In this document: piece by piece, positions 42,695 to 49,057 of the stretch
Layout: every line of letters starts with the position of its first letter
How positions within the stretch are numbered: position 1 is the first letter of the stretch
Source of the DNA: SpSt-398 sp041752235
GTDB lineage: Bacteria > Bacteroidota > Bacteroidia > Chitinophagales > Chitinophagaceae
Assembly: GCA_041752235.1 (NCBI GenBank)
Contig: JBGSHM010000001.1
Span: 124,001-188,000, forward strand
DNA: 64,000 nucleotides
Reading direction: 5' to 3'
Notes under the pieces: generated by a model
The model's database searches: none
Told to the model about the DNA's origin: nothing
What the model saw: only the letters and a program-made list of their open reading frames with translations
Program-made: the position numbers and the translations under genes

Positions 42695-43826
42695 TTCCTC
42701 AATCTATTTTGACAATGCAGCCACCACCCCTCTCGCACCAGAGGTATTGGAAGCCATGTTGCCCTATTGGGAAGATCATTTTGGCAATCCATCTTCCAAT
42801 CATACGCGTGGACGTGAAGCCAGAAAGGCTGTAGAAAAAGCGCGACGAACCATTGCGGGTCATTTTTCTGTCAGCCCGGGCTCGGTGATCTTTACCAGTG
42901 GAGGAACAGAAAGTAATAATATGGCCATTCATACCGCTGTGCATGGCTGGGGTTGTAAACGCATCATCACCTCGCGTATTGAGCATCATTCTGTATTAAG
43001 AGCCGTTGAATTTCAGGCAAGGGTTAACGGGGTCCATGTTTCTTTTGTGGATATACTACCCGATGGACATATTGATCTGGACCATTTGCAGCAATTACTT
43101 GAAGAAACAGAAGAAAAATGCCTGGTCACCTTGATGCACGCCAATAATGAAACAGGAAACATCACCGATATCCGTGCCGTAGGCAGTTTATGCCGTGAAC
43201 AAGGGGCTTATTTTCACAGCGATTGTGTACAGACCATCGGGCATTTTCCCATCGATGCCTCGCAACTGCCGGTTGATCTTCTGTCCGGTTCCGGACACAA
43301 ATTTCATGGACCGAAAGGCATAGGTGTCCTGATTGCGCGCAAACCTGACACCCTGGTACCCCTTCATTATGGCGGTAACCAGGAAAGAGGAGCAAGAGCA
43401 GGAACTGAAAATGTAGCCGGTATCGTCGGTTTTGCCACCGCACTCGAAAGGGCCATTGAACAATTTGTACCCGATGCCGCGCATATATGCATGATAAAAA
43501 AATGTATGATGTCCGAACTGGAAGCCCGGGTGGAAGGCTTGCTCTTTAACGGCGATCCCAGAGGAGCCAGCCTCTACACCATATTAAATGCCTCCTTCCC
43601 TGAGCGACCCGAAGCCGAGCCACTGCTCCCTTTTTTAGACCAGGCCAATATTGAAGTGGCCGGGGGTAGCGCCTGTAGCGGTGGACATTCCCATGTCATG
43701 GAGGTACTGGGCCGCCAGGACCGGATCAATATCCGATTCTCCTTCTCTAAAAATAATACACTTCGCGAAGCCATTCAGGTGACCGAACGAATCGCCGAAT
43801 GGGCCGAAGCACCAATCGCATTATAA
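42690..43826 (+). CDS. Cysteine desulfurase (IscS/NifS-like, class V aminotransferase)
   Basis: PLP enzyme that takes sulfur from cysteine for iron-sulfur clusters or thiolated cofactors. 378 residues from MISSIYFDNAATTPL; an ATG five codons upstream (42675) is possible. Motifs: GNPSSNHTRGREARKAVEKAR, FTSGGTESNNMAIH, HANNETGNI, HSDCVQTIGH, the PLP lysine in SGSGHKFHGPKGIGVL, and the persulfide cysteine in GGSACSGGHSHVM on a loop of IscS-like length. No IscU, IscR or SufE gene is adjacent, so it is probably not the main cluster-assembly enzyme. Next to bioF, it could supply sulfur for biotin synthase; that is only a suggestion. Confidence 0.9.
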   Translation: MISSIYFDNAATTPLAPEVLEAMLPYWEDHFGNPSSNHTRGREARKAVEKARRTIAGHFSVSPGSVIFTSGGTESNNMAIHTAVHGWGCKRIITSRIEHHSVLRAVEFQARVNGVHVSFVDILPDGHIDLDHLQQLLEETEEKCLVTLMHANNETGNITDIRAVGSLCREQGAYFHSDCVQTIGHFPIDASQLPVDLLSGSGHKFHGPKGIGVLIARKPDTLVPLHYGGNQERGARAGTENVAGIVGFATALERAIEQFVPDAAHICMIKKCMMSELEARVEGLLFNGDPRGASLYTILNASFPERPEAEPLLPFLDQANIEVAGGSACSGGHSHVMEVLGRQDRINIRFSFSKNNTLREAIQVTERIAEWAEAPIAL

Positions 43827-43869
43827 GTTTTTGTCTCACACTTCTCTTAGAGACAAGCATAAGCAGACG

Positions 43870-43895
43870 GGGGATGTTTCTACATCCCCTTTTTC
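43870..43895 (+). ncRNA. Constant-loop stem-loop A
   Basis: Stem GGGGATG (43870-43876) with CATCCCC (43883-43889), hexaloop TTTCTA, then TTTTT. One of eight related + strand stem-loops (A-H). It may be a terminator of the desulfurase gene. Confidence 0.55.
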
Positions 43896-43990
43896 GTGTA
43901 TGTATTTTACTCATTGGTGTAGTTGTAGGTTTTTTCAGTTATTCACGCTATATCTTCGAGCTTTCTCATGTTAAGTTTCAAAATAAGTGC

Positions 43991-44018
43991 GGGGTCTGTT
44001 TTTACAGACCCCTTTTTC
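43991..44018 (+). ncRNA. Constant-loop stem-loop B
   Basis: Stem GGGGTCTG (43991-43998) with CAGACCCC (44005-44012), hexaloop TTTTTA, then TTTTT. The upstream context AATAAGTG is shared with stem-loop C. It ends 25 bases before the bioF ATG. Confidence 0.6.
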
Positions 44019-44030
44019 ATGCTCCCTGCC

Positions 44031-44038
44031 TAATTTTG
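44031..44038 (+). promoter_or_regulatory. -7 box of bioF
   Basis: TAATTTTG exactly matches TAnnTTTG and ends four bases before the bioF ATG at 44043, implying a very short or absent leader. Confidence 0.5.
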
Positions 44039-44042
44039 TGCT

Positions 44043-45203
44043 ATGTCAGAACAGAACGCCCATCATTCCTTTGCCGATCGCCTTTCCCGGGTATTAGAAA
44101 AAAGAAAGGAAAAAGACCAGCTTCGCCACTTACAGGTACTGGAAGGAATCGACTTCTGTTCCAATGACTACCTGGGTTTTGCCCGATCAGAAACACTAAA
44201 GAAAAAATGGAAAGAGGCCATGGCGGCCAGTGATGACCGACTTGGCTCCACAGGCTCGCGCTCTATCTCGGGACATTGCGAACAAGCCGCCAGGATCGAA
44301 GAGGAGCTGGCTCATTTTCACGGGACAGAAAGCGGATTAATTTTTAATTCCGGTTATGATGCCAATGTGGGTTTGTTCTCCTCCCTGCCGGTCAGGGGCG
44401 ATCATCTGGTAACCGATGAACTGATCCACGCCAGCATCATTGATGGTTGCCGGCTTAGCTATGCCACCCGTCACCGCTTTAAACATAATGATGTCAATGA
44501 CCTGGAGCAGGTCTTACAAACGATTCAAAAAAATCGTGCACCCGGCGCCCAGGTCTTTGTCGTGGTCGAATCCATTTATTCAATGGATGGGGATCAGGCA
44601 CCGCTGACCGATATCCTTTCTTGTTGTGACAAGTACCAGGCATTGGTCATTGTCGATGAGGCCCATGCTACGGGTATTATGGGTCCGCAGGGCCGGGGAC
44701 TTGTATCCGCCGAAGGATTAGAAGACCGCGTCTGGGCCCGGGTACATACATTTGGAAAAGCGCTAGGTTGTCATGGGGCCATTGTGGTGGGACCTAAACT
44801 GCTCAAAGAGTATTTACTAAACCATGCACGCTCATTTATTTTTACAACAGCACTGCCTCCCCATGCGCTAACGGGAATACAGCTTGCCTACGAAGCACTC
44901 CAGGCACCTGAATTTTCTTATGCCCCTCTTAGCAAACTCATTCAGCATTTTAAACAAACCATTCAGGCACCCGAAGGTTGTTGGTTATTGCCCAGTGATT
45001 CACCCATTCAAAGCCTGATCATTCCAGGTAGCCAGCAGGCCGCCAGGGCAGGGGCTGCATTAGTAAAGGCTGGATTTGCGGTGAAAGCCATTCAACACCC
45101 CTCCGTGGCCGAAGGCAAAGAACGGTTACGGATCAGTTTGCACCTGCACAACACAACCACCGAGGTGGATCAATTGGCAGCTGCCTTGCATCAATTTTCA
45201 TAA
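44043..45203 (+). CDS. bioF: 8-amino-7-oxononanoate synthase (BioF-like)
   Basis: PLP enzyme condensing pimeloyl-CoA/ACP with alanine in biotin synthesis; the closely related KBL condenses acetyl-CoA with glycine. 386 residues. Motifs: IDFCSNDYLGFARSE, GSTGSRSISGHCEQAARIEEELAHFHG, FNSGYDANVGLFSSL, VVVESIYSMDGDQAPL, VIVDEAHATGIMG and PLP lysine HTFGKALGCHGA. The YLGFARSE and SISGH segments favour BioF over KBL. No other bio gene is in the window. The gene starts right after stem-loop B with an almost leaderless promoter. Confidence 0.83.
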   Translation: MSEQNAHHSFADRLSRVLEKRKEKDQLRHLQVLEGIDFCSNDYLGFARSETLKKKWKEAMAASDDRLGSTGSRSISGHCEQAARIEEELAHFHGTESGLIFNSGYDANVGLFSSLPVRGDHLVTDELIHASIIDGCRLSYATRHRFKHNDVNDLEQVLQTIQKNRAPGAQVFVVVESIYSMDGDQAPLTDILSCCDKYQALVIVDEAHATGIMGPQGRGLVSAEGLEDRVWARVHTFGKALGCHGAIVVGPKLLKEYLLNHARSFIFTTALPPHALTGIQLAYEALQAPEFSYAPLSKLIQHFKQTIQAPEGCWLLPSDSPIQSLIIPGSQQAARAGAALVKAGFAVKAIQHPSVAEGKERLRISLHLHNTTTEVDQLAAALHQFS

Positions 45204-45261
45204 ACCTATATCGGCCTTTCGTCTACTTTTCTCCTGCATCAGTGTAATGTTTGGAATAGAG

Positions 45262-45298
45262 AATTTCATTTAGAGTACTTTATAAGTAAAATGAAATT
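45262..45298 (+). promoter_or_regulatory. Inverted repeat in the leader of the response-regulator gene
   Basis: AATTTCATTT (45262-45271) and its exact complement (45289-45298), 17-base spacer, ending 12 bases before the ATG at 45311. It could be an operator or a translation-blocking hairpin. Confidence 0.4.
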
Positions 45299-45310
45299 TA
45301 TACTAACTGC

Positions 45311-45940
45311 ATGACTAAAATACGGGTAATGATCGCTGATGGATATGCGGCCCTGCGGCAGGCCTGGACGGCTATATTAAATGAATCCGAGGATATTGAA
45401 GTGATCGGGGATGCGGCCAATTTAGCGGCGGCGCACACGATGGCTGGTGAGCTTGATCCCGATGTGATCGTGATCGATGTGAATATACCCGGGATTGAGG
45501 GGGTAGATAATATCATTGCCATGTCACGCGAATTTGGTCGCTCCCGGATCATCCTGCTCACCGGCTTTTTTAATATCGTGATCATACGCAAGGTCATGAA
45601 GGCCGGAATACCCGGGTATTTGACCAAGTTTGCCAACCTGGAAGAGTTTAAGACCGCCATTCGCGAAGTGGGGAATGGACGTGTGTACCTGGAGGAAAGT
45701 CTGCGTGACCGGCTGGTCTATGCCGAGATGCTTGATCAGAAAGACCCGGTGGAATTGCTGACCAACCGCGAGATGCAGGTGATCAGTATGGTCCGGGAGG
45801 GATTGAATACCCGCGAGATCGCGGCCTCATTGGGTTTGTCCTTTAAGACGATCGAAGTGCACCGGCATAATATCTACTGCAAGCTGAAGGTAAAGAACCG
45901 CGCCGATCTGTTGAATTTCTTTTACCAGCGTGGACTCTAA
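45311..45940 (+). CDS. NarL/LuxR-type response regulator
   Basis: Transcription factor of 209 residues: receiver domain (about 1-120) plus a LuxR helix-turn-helix (about 145-205, LTNREMQVISMVREGLNTREIAASLGLSFKTIEVHRHNIYCKL). The phosphoacceptor is D56 in VIVIDVNIPG, with conserved T84 (ILLTGF) and K106 (YLTKFA). The acidic pocket is IADGY: D10 is kept, but the neighbouring acidic residue is G11, which should weaken magnesium binding. No histidine kinase is adjacent, so this is an orphan regulator. Two LytTR genes follow on the same strand. Confidence 0.9.
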   Translation: MTKIRVMIADGYAALRQAWTAILNESEDIEVIGDAANLAAAHTMAGELDPDVIVIDVNIPGIEGVDNIIAMSREFGRSRIILLTGFFNIVIIRKVMKAGIPGYLTKFANLEEFKTAIREVGNGRVYLEESLRDRLVYAEMLDQKDPVELLTNREMQVISMVREGLNTREIAASLGLSFKTIEVHRHNIYCKLKVKNRADLLNFFYQRGL

Positions 45941-46027
45941 GTAAGTGTTTCCTATCAATCGTGTACTTTCTACACTCATTAGTGTATTTCCTGTAAAACA
46001 GGTATATATCTCTGTTATATTTAAGGT

Positions 46028-46414
46028 ATGAACCCTGGCGGAGTATTTATCATGGTCGGTGACCGGTATGTACGGATCTTGCTTCCGCGGGTACTTTATT
46101 TCCAGGCCGAGGGTGATCTGGTGCGGATGGTGTCGATGGATACGGAGATGGAGTGCCGGGCTTCGCTGGAGAGTATCCGCCGGATCTTGCCGGTGGGTGA
46201 TTTTTGCCAGGTACACCCATTGTTTATTGTCTCCACCAATAAGATCATCGACTTTGATGAATATTCGGTAAGCCTCCCCGGTATTTCCATTCCGGTTGAC
46301 CGAAGTTTCCGGAAACAGTTTTATTCCCGCTGTCTGTTTTTCTCCGATATACTCGGCAAGCCCGGTCCCAATTCATTTTATATTGACTGGGACGGCGAAT
46401 TGCATACTCATTGA
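46028..46414 (+). CDS. Stand-alone LytTR DNA-binding protein 1
   Basis: Protein of 128 residues consisting of a LytTR DNA-binding domain (about 8-105) without a receiver. Domain landmarks: DRYVRILLPRVLYFQAEGDLVRM (the site normally read as IxYIEAxGNYV), LESIRRILPVGDFCQVHPLFIVSTNKIIDFD, and SVSLPGISIPVDRSFRKQF. A C-terminal tail of about 20 residues ends in DGELHTH. It diverges from the usual Y-I-E-A and R-x-H-R-S patterns (QVHPLFIV instead of RIHRSFIV), so its DNA contacts may differ. It lies between the response regulator and stem-loops C and D. Its input signal is unknown. Confidence 0.8.
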   Translation: MNPGGVFIMVGDRYVRILLPRVLYFQAEGDLVRMVSMDTEMECRASLESIRRILPVGDFCQVHPLFIVSTNKIIDFDEYSVSLPGISIPVDRSFRKQFYSRCLFFSDILGKPGPNSFYIDWDGELHTH

Positions 46415-46546
46415 GCTATTTGGCTCGCTCGTGTACCATATCAACCAGTTGGTGTATTTAGAAAATTTCGTTTGGCAAAGCCATTTAAATTGTGTCTGCA
46501 TCAGTTCGTATTTGTTTTCTCATGATCAATAAGTGTGGTTTATTCG

Positions 46547-46574
46547 GAAGGGATTTTTATCCCTTCTTCTTTTT
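46547..46574 (+). ncRNA. Constant-loop stem-loop C
   Basis: Stem GAAGGGA (46547-46553) with TCCCTTC (46560-46566), hexaloop TTTTTA, then TTCTTTTT. AATAAGTG precedes it, as for B. Confidence 0.6.
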
Positions 46575-46610
46575 AGTATTCAGTTCATCCAGATAACCAA
46601 CATTTCTACC

Positions 46611-46637
46611 GGGGAGGGTTTTTACTTTCCCCTTTTT
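46611..46637 (+). ncRNA. Constant-loop stem-loop D
   Basis: Stem GGGGAGGG (46611-46618) with CTTTCCCC (46625-46632), two G-T wobble pairs that pair only in + strand RNA, hexaloop TTTTTA, then TTTTTC. Confidence 0.6.
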
Positions 46638-46786
46638 CTTTTTTGACTGATTTTTGGGACCCCGCCCATCAAAATGTACAGCCTACACAACAGAAAAATT
46701 TCCCATTTGAGAAAAAAATAAGGAAATCGACTAGTCCTTTTTTTCTTCTCATTCGTCTTTATACATAGACTTAATCTTGTTTTGCT

Positions 46787-47224
46787 ATGGAATTAAGATC
46801 CTTGTGCCCGGAACAGAAGACTGCGGTACAGCAGTCCAGTTTTTTTATACGGTCCAACGGAAAGTTTATCCGCGTGGCATTTGCAGACATTATGTATGTC
46901 TTCAGCCGGCAGAATTATGTCCAGGTGGTAACGGTGGATAAAAGCTATGTCATCCTCAATACCATGAAGCAGATGGAGTCGGCCCTGCCCGAAGGGCAGT
47001 TTTGTCGCATCCATCGCTCATTCATCGTATCGGTTGATCATATAACATCATTTGATAATGACCGGGTTTTCCTGGGAGAAAAGGAATTTCCCATCCGGGA
47101 ACAGTACCGCGCCATTCTCCACCCGAAGCTGAATATATTATTCAATGAGATCCGCTCAGGCAAAAACCGCCAGAACGATAAGATCGATGTCATTGCCGAA
47201 TTACCCGACAACTTTGACGAGTAA
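46787..47224 (+). CDS. Stand-alone LytTR DNA-binding protein 2
   Basis: Protein of 145 residues: a short N-terminal tail followed by a canonical LytTR domain (about 20-122) with FIRSNGKFIRVAFADIMYVFSRQNYVQVVT, the DNA-contact segment FCRIHRSFIVSVDHITSFDNDRVFLGEKEFPIREQYR and a polar C-terminus. Unlike the first LytTR gene it keeps the RIHRSFIV signature. No receiver or membrane domain is fused, so activity would depend on a partner or on expression level. The two LytTR genes are 372 bases apart with stem-loops C and D between. Targets are unknown; direct-repeat LytTR sites could lie in the surrounding intergenic DNA. Confidence 0.85.
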   Translation: MELRSLCPEQKTAVQQSSFFIRSNGKFIRVAFADIMYVFSRQNYVQVVTVDKSYVILNTMKQMESALPEGQFCRIHRSFIVSVDHITSFDNDRVFLGEKEFPIREQYRAILHPKLNILFNEIRSGKNRQNDKIDVIAELPDNFDE

Positions 47225-47348
47225 TCCCACTCATTATCTCAATCATGTACCTGTATAGTCATTTCATGTAAATCCCAAAAATCCTGCCCTATCCTGGTCT
47301 AACTTGGTAATGTGTTAAGCAGATTATTTGATTATAAAAGCAATGAAC

Positions 47349-47370
47349 GGGGCCTGTTTCTACAGGCCCT
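47349..47370 (+). ncRNA. Constant-loop stem-loop E
   Basis: Stem GGGCCTG (47350-47356) with CAGGCCC (47363-47369), plus a G-T pair at the base, hexaloop TTTCTA. No T-run follows (TTCACTTTCC), so this one is a poor terminator. Confidence 0.6.
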
Positions 47371-47404
47371 TCACTTTCCTACTCAGGAAATTATCGGAAT
47401 AGCC

Positions 47405-47433
47405 GGGAGTTTGTTTTTACTCACTCCCTTTTC
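47405..47433 (+). ncRNA. Constant-loop stem-loop F
   Basis: GGGAGT (47405-47410) pairs with ACTCCC (47423-47428). A two-by-two internal mismatch separates this from a G-C pair closing the TTTTTA hexaloop. A T-rich tail follows. Confidence 0.5.
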
Positions 47434-47440
47434 TTTGTTT

Positions 47441-47489
47441 AGTTTCTCGCTGCGTTCGCTGCGCTTCGTTGCGAACGCAGCGAGAAACT
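47441..47489. repeat. Perfect 19-base palindrome of the TTTCTCGC family
   Basis: AGTTTCTCGCTGCGTTCGC (47441-47459) and its exact complement (47471-47489) with an 11-base loop. It is the best-preserved copy of the family also seen at 4936, 19255, 20863 and inside the FecR gene. Confidence 0.75.
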
Positions 47490-47613
47490 GATTATCAACC
47501 TTAATGCTTCATTTGTGTACTTATAATTCTTATCAATGTATTTGAATAAATGAACATCACTTAAGTATATACCTTGCTGAAGATTAATAAAAATACCTCA
47601 AAAGTTTTTCACC

Positions 47614-47636
47614 GGGGTGGGTGTCTACTCAGCCCC
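47614..47636 (+). ncRNA. Constant-loop stem-loop G
   Basis: Stem GGGG-TGGG with CTCA-(G)-CCCC, one bulged G and one G-T pair, hexaloop TGTCTA, a variant. There is no T-run. Confidence 0.45.
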
Positions 47637-47715
47637 TTCCGAGCAAAAGGGAGCAGAACCCTTTCTCATAGCAGTAACAGCCGGTACTTTACCGGAGTTA
47701 GTTTTTGGTAATAGG

Positions 47716-47737
47716 GGGGGTGTTCTCACTTCCCCTT
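47716..47737 (+). ncRNA. Constant-loop stem-loop H (diverged)
   Basis: GGGGGTG pairs loosely with CTTCCCC around TTCTCA. It is the weakest member, 17 bases before the ACT-like gene, and it is included for its position and G/C-run pattern. Confidence 0.35.
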
Positions 47738-47753
47738 ATTTAATTCCGCTACT

Positions 47754-48026
47754 ATGCCGATCACCTTTGACCATATCACCAAAAAGTCCTGTGTATTCCG
47801 CATGCGGGTACATTCCCCCATACAAGTGCTTCACCGCATGATGCAGGTCTTTACCGAAAGGGGCATCCTCCTCGAAAGCCTGCATGTACAGTCAGATCCC
47901 GCCAATACCCAATCCTCCCTCATCCTTGTTTGCTGCCAGATGGAAAAAGACCGCATCTATCGCACCTTGCTGGTGTTGCGCCGAATTCATGGCGTTGTCG
48001 ACGCCGAAAAAATGGAAGGTAAATAG
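47754..48026 (+). CDS. Small ACT-domain-like protein
   Basis: Protein of 90 residues. The pattern FRMRVHSPIQVLHRMMQVFTERGILLESLHVQ, then SSLILVCCQMEKDRIYRTLLVLRRIHGVVDAEKM, fits the beta-alpha-beta-beta-alpha-beta ACT fold and resembles the regulatory small subunit of acetolactate synthase (IlvN) or its diverged relatives. The glycine usual at the ligand turn is present as ERGI. No acetolactate synthase large subunit is adjacent, so it is an orphan. It is more likely a small-molecule-sensing regulator than an enzyme subunit. Fold assignment is by pattern and function is unknown. Confidence 0.6.
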   Translation: MPITFDHITKKSCVFRMRVHSPIQVLHRMMQVFTERGILLESLHVQSDPANTQSSLILVCCQMEKDRIYRTLLVLRRIHGVVDAEKMEGK

Positions 48027-48100
48027 CGTCCCTCGTGCCCTCGCGTCTTTGCGGTAAAATTAACCGCGAAGGCGCAAGGACGCCAGGGACGCGAGGGAAA
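48027..48100. repeat. GCGG-type inverted repeat before the sigma factor gene
   Basis: CTCGCGTCTTTGCGGTAAAA is followed directly by TTAACCGCGAAGGCGCAAGG and CCAGGGACGCGAGGG, forming a long imperfect hairpin that starts right at the stop of the ACT-like gene. It belongs to the family at 39029 and 60.5-60.9 kb. Confidence 0.6.
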
Positions 48101-48209
48101 TTGGGAACTTCAATGCAGCCTTTCAGGATTTAAGTGAGTCTCATCTAAGTAGTTTATCTTAGTATTACATTTTCAATTTATTTGTTGAGACAAAACCCCA
48201 TCCGTTTTG

Positions 48210-48800
48210 GTGCTGACCCAAAATAACGATTTGCTTTTCCGCGAACTGGCCAATAACGATGAACAGGCCTTCCGGGAATTGTACGAACACTACAAGGCCC
48301 CTTTCTATGCAGCCGCTTACCGCCTCATGCGGTCTGAGCAGTTGGCCGAAGAAGCGGTGCAGGAAACCTTCCTGGCCTTATGGGTCAAACGTCAGCAGGT
48401 GGCCGAGAGCCGTAATCCCCACAATTACCTGCTCTCGATGCTCCACAACCAGATCTACTCTCAGTTTCGTAAAATAGCCTTAGACCGCAAGACCCTTGAC
48501 CGTTGGGTCAGCGATCACCCCGACCAATCAACCAATCCTGTTGAAGATTTCCTCCTGGCCAAGGAGAACCGGGAAATCATCCATTCCTTTCTTTTACAAT
48601 TACCGCCCCAACAGGAAAAAGTGTACCGGCTCAGCAAGCTCGAAGGGTTGAGTCGCGAAGAAGTGGCGGCCCGGCTAAACATCTCCCCCAATACCGTCAA
48701 GAATCATTTGATGGCCGCCAGTGAATTTTTACGTACCCACTTTGGTAAAGGGTTGTCTGCGATTGTTTGGATCCTGATCCGGGAAGAGTTCCGTCTTTAG
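48210..48800 (+). CDS. ECF-family RNA polymerase sigma factor
   Basis: Sigma factor of 197 residues. Region 2 (about 12-90) has LFRELANNDEQAFRELYEHYKAPFY and LAEEAVQETFLALWVKRQQV. Region 4 (about 130-185) has LPPQQEKVYRLSKLEGLSREEVAARLNISPNTVKNHLMAA. There is no usable ATG: the frame starts with TTG (48207) then GTG (48210), and I use the GTG, so initiation may be weak. It is followed by a FecR anti-sigma gene and an STN-containing SusC, the classic surface-signalling trio in which SusC occupancy releases sigma through FecR. Its targets probably include this locus. Confidence 0.9.
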   Translation: MLTQNNDLLFRELANNDEQAFRELYEHYKAPFYAAAYRLMRSEQLAEEAVQETFLALWVKRQQVAESRNPHNYLLSMLHNQIYSQFRKIALDRKTLDRWVSDHPDQSTNPVEDFLLAKENREIIHSFLLQLPPQQEKVYRLSKLEGLSREEVAARLNISPNTVKNHLMAASEFLRTHFGKGLSAIVWILIREEFRL

Positions 48801-48828
48801 GATGGAGTATAGAGACGCAGATTTTTTT

Positions 48829-48984
48829 TTCACCGCAGAGAACATGAGAACGCGGAGTTACGCAGAGATTTTACCGCTAAGCCGCTATGGCGCAAAAGGA
48901 TCGCTAAGAGTTAAAAGCTAAAAACTTTCTCTGCGTAACTCTGCGTTCTCTTGTTCTCTGCGGTGAATCCTGTTCTCTGCGGTG
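48829..48984. repeat. 40-base inverted repeat between sigma and FecR
   Basis: Arms 48829-48868 (TTCACCGCAGAGAACATGAG...) and 48928-48967 are complementary at 38 of 40 positions. TTCTCTGCGGTGAA is repeated once more at 48973-48986. The centre holds a second family (TTTTACCGCTAAGCCGC). It would form a large hairpin in the sigma/FecR transcript. Confidence 0.75.
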
Positions 48985-49057
48985 AAAAAATCTTATCCCA
49001 ACTAGTACATTCCGCCCCCGCCAACCATCCACTATTATCTAACGATCAATTTTTTCC

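Larger units (their letters stand above)
46415..46786 (+). other. Intergenic region with stem-loops C and D
   Basis: 372 bases, no gene seen. It starts with CAACCAGTTGGTGTATTTAG, similar to TCATTAGTGTATTT at 45978 and TCATTGGTGTAGTT at 43911 (possible shared regulator site), then stem-loops C and D, then A/T-rich sequence leading into the second LytTR gene. Confidence 0.6.
47225..47753 (+). other. Intergenic region with stem-loops E-H and a TTTCTCGC palindrome
   Basis: 529 bases with no gene seen. Four stem-loops (47349-47370, 47405-47428, 47614-47636, 47716-47735) surround a perfect repeat palindrome at 47441-47489. The remainder is A/T-rich and contains TCAATCATGTACC and TCAATGTATTTG, like motifs near the other stem-loops. 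Confidence 0.6.
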
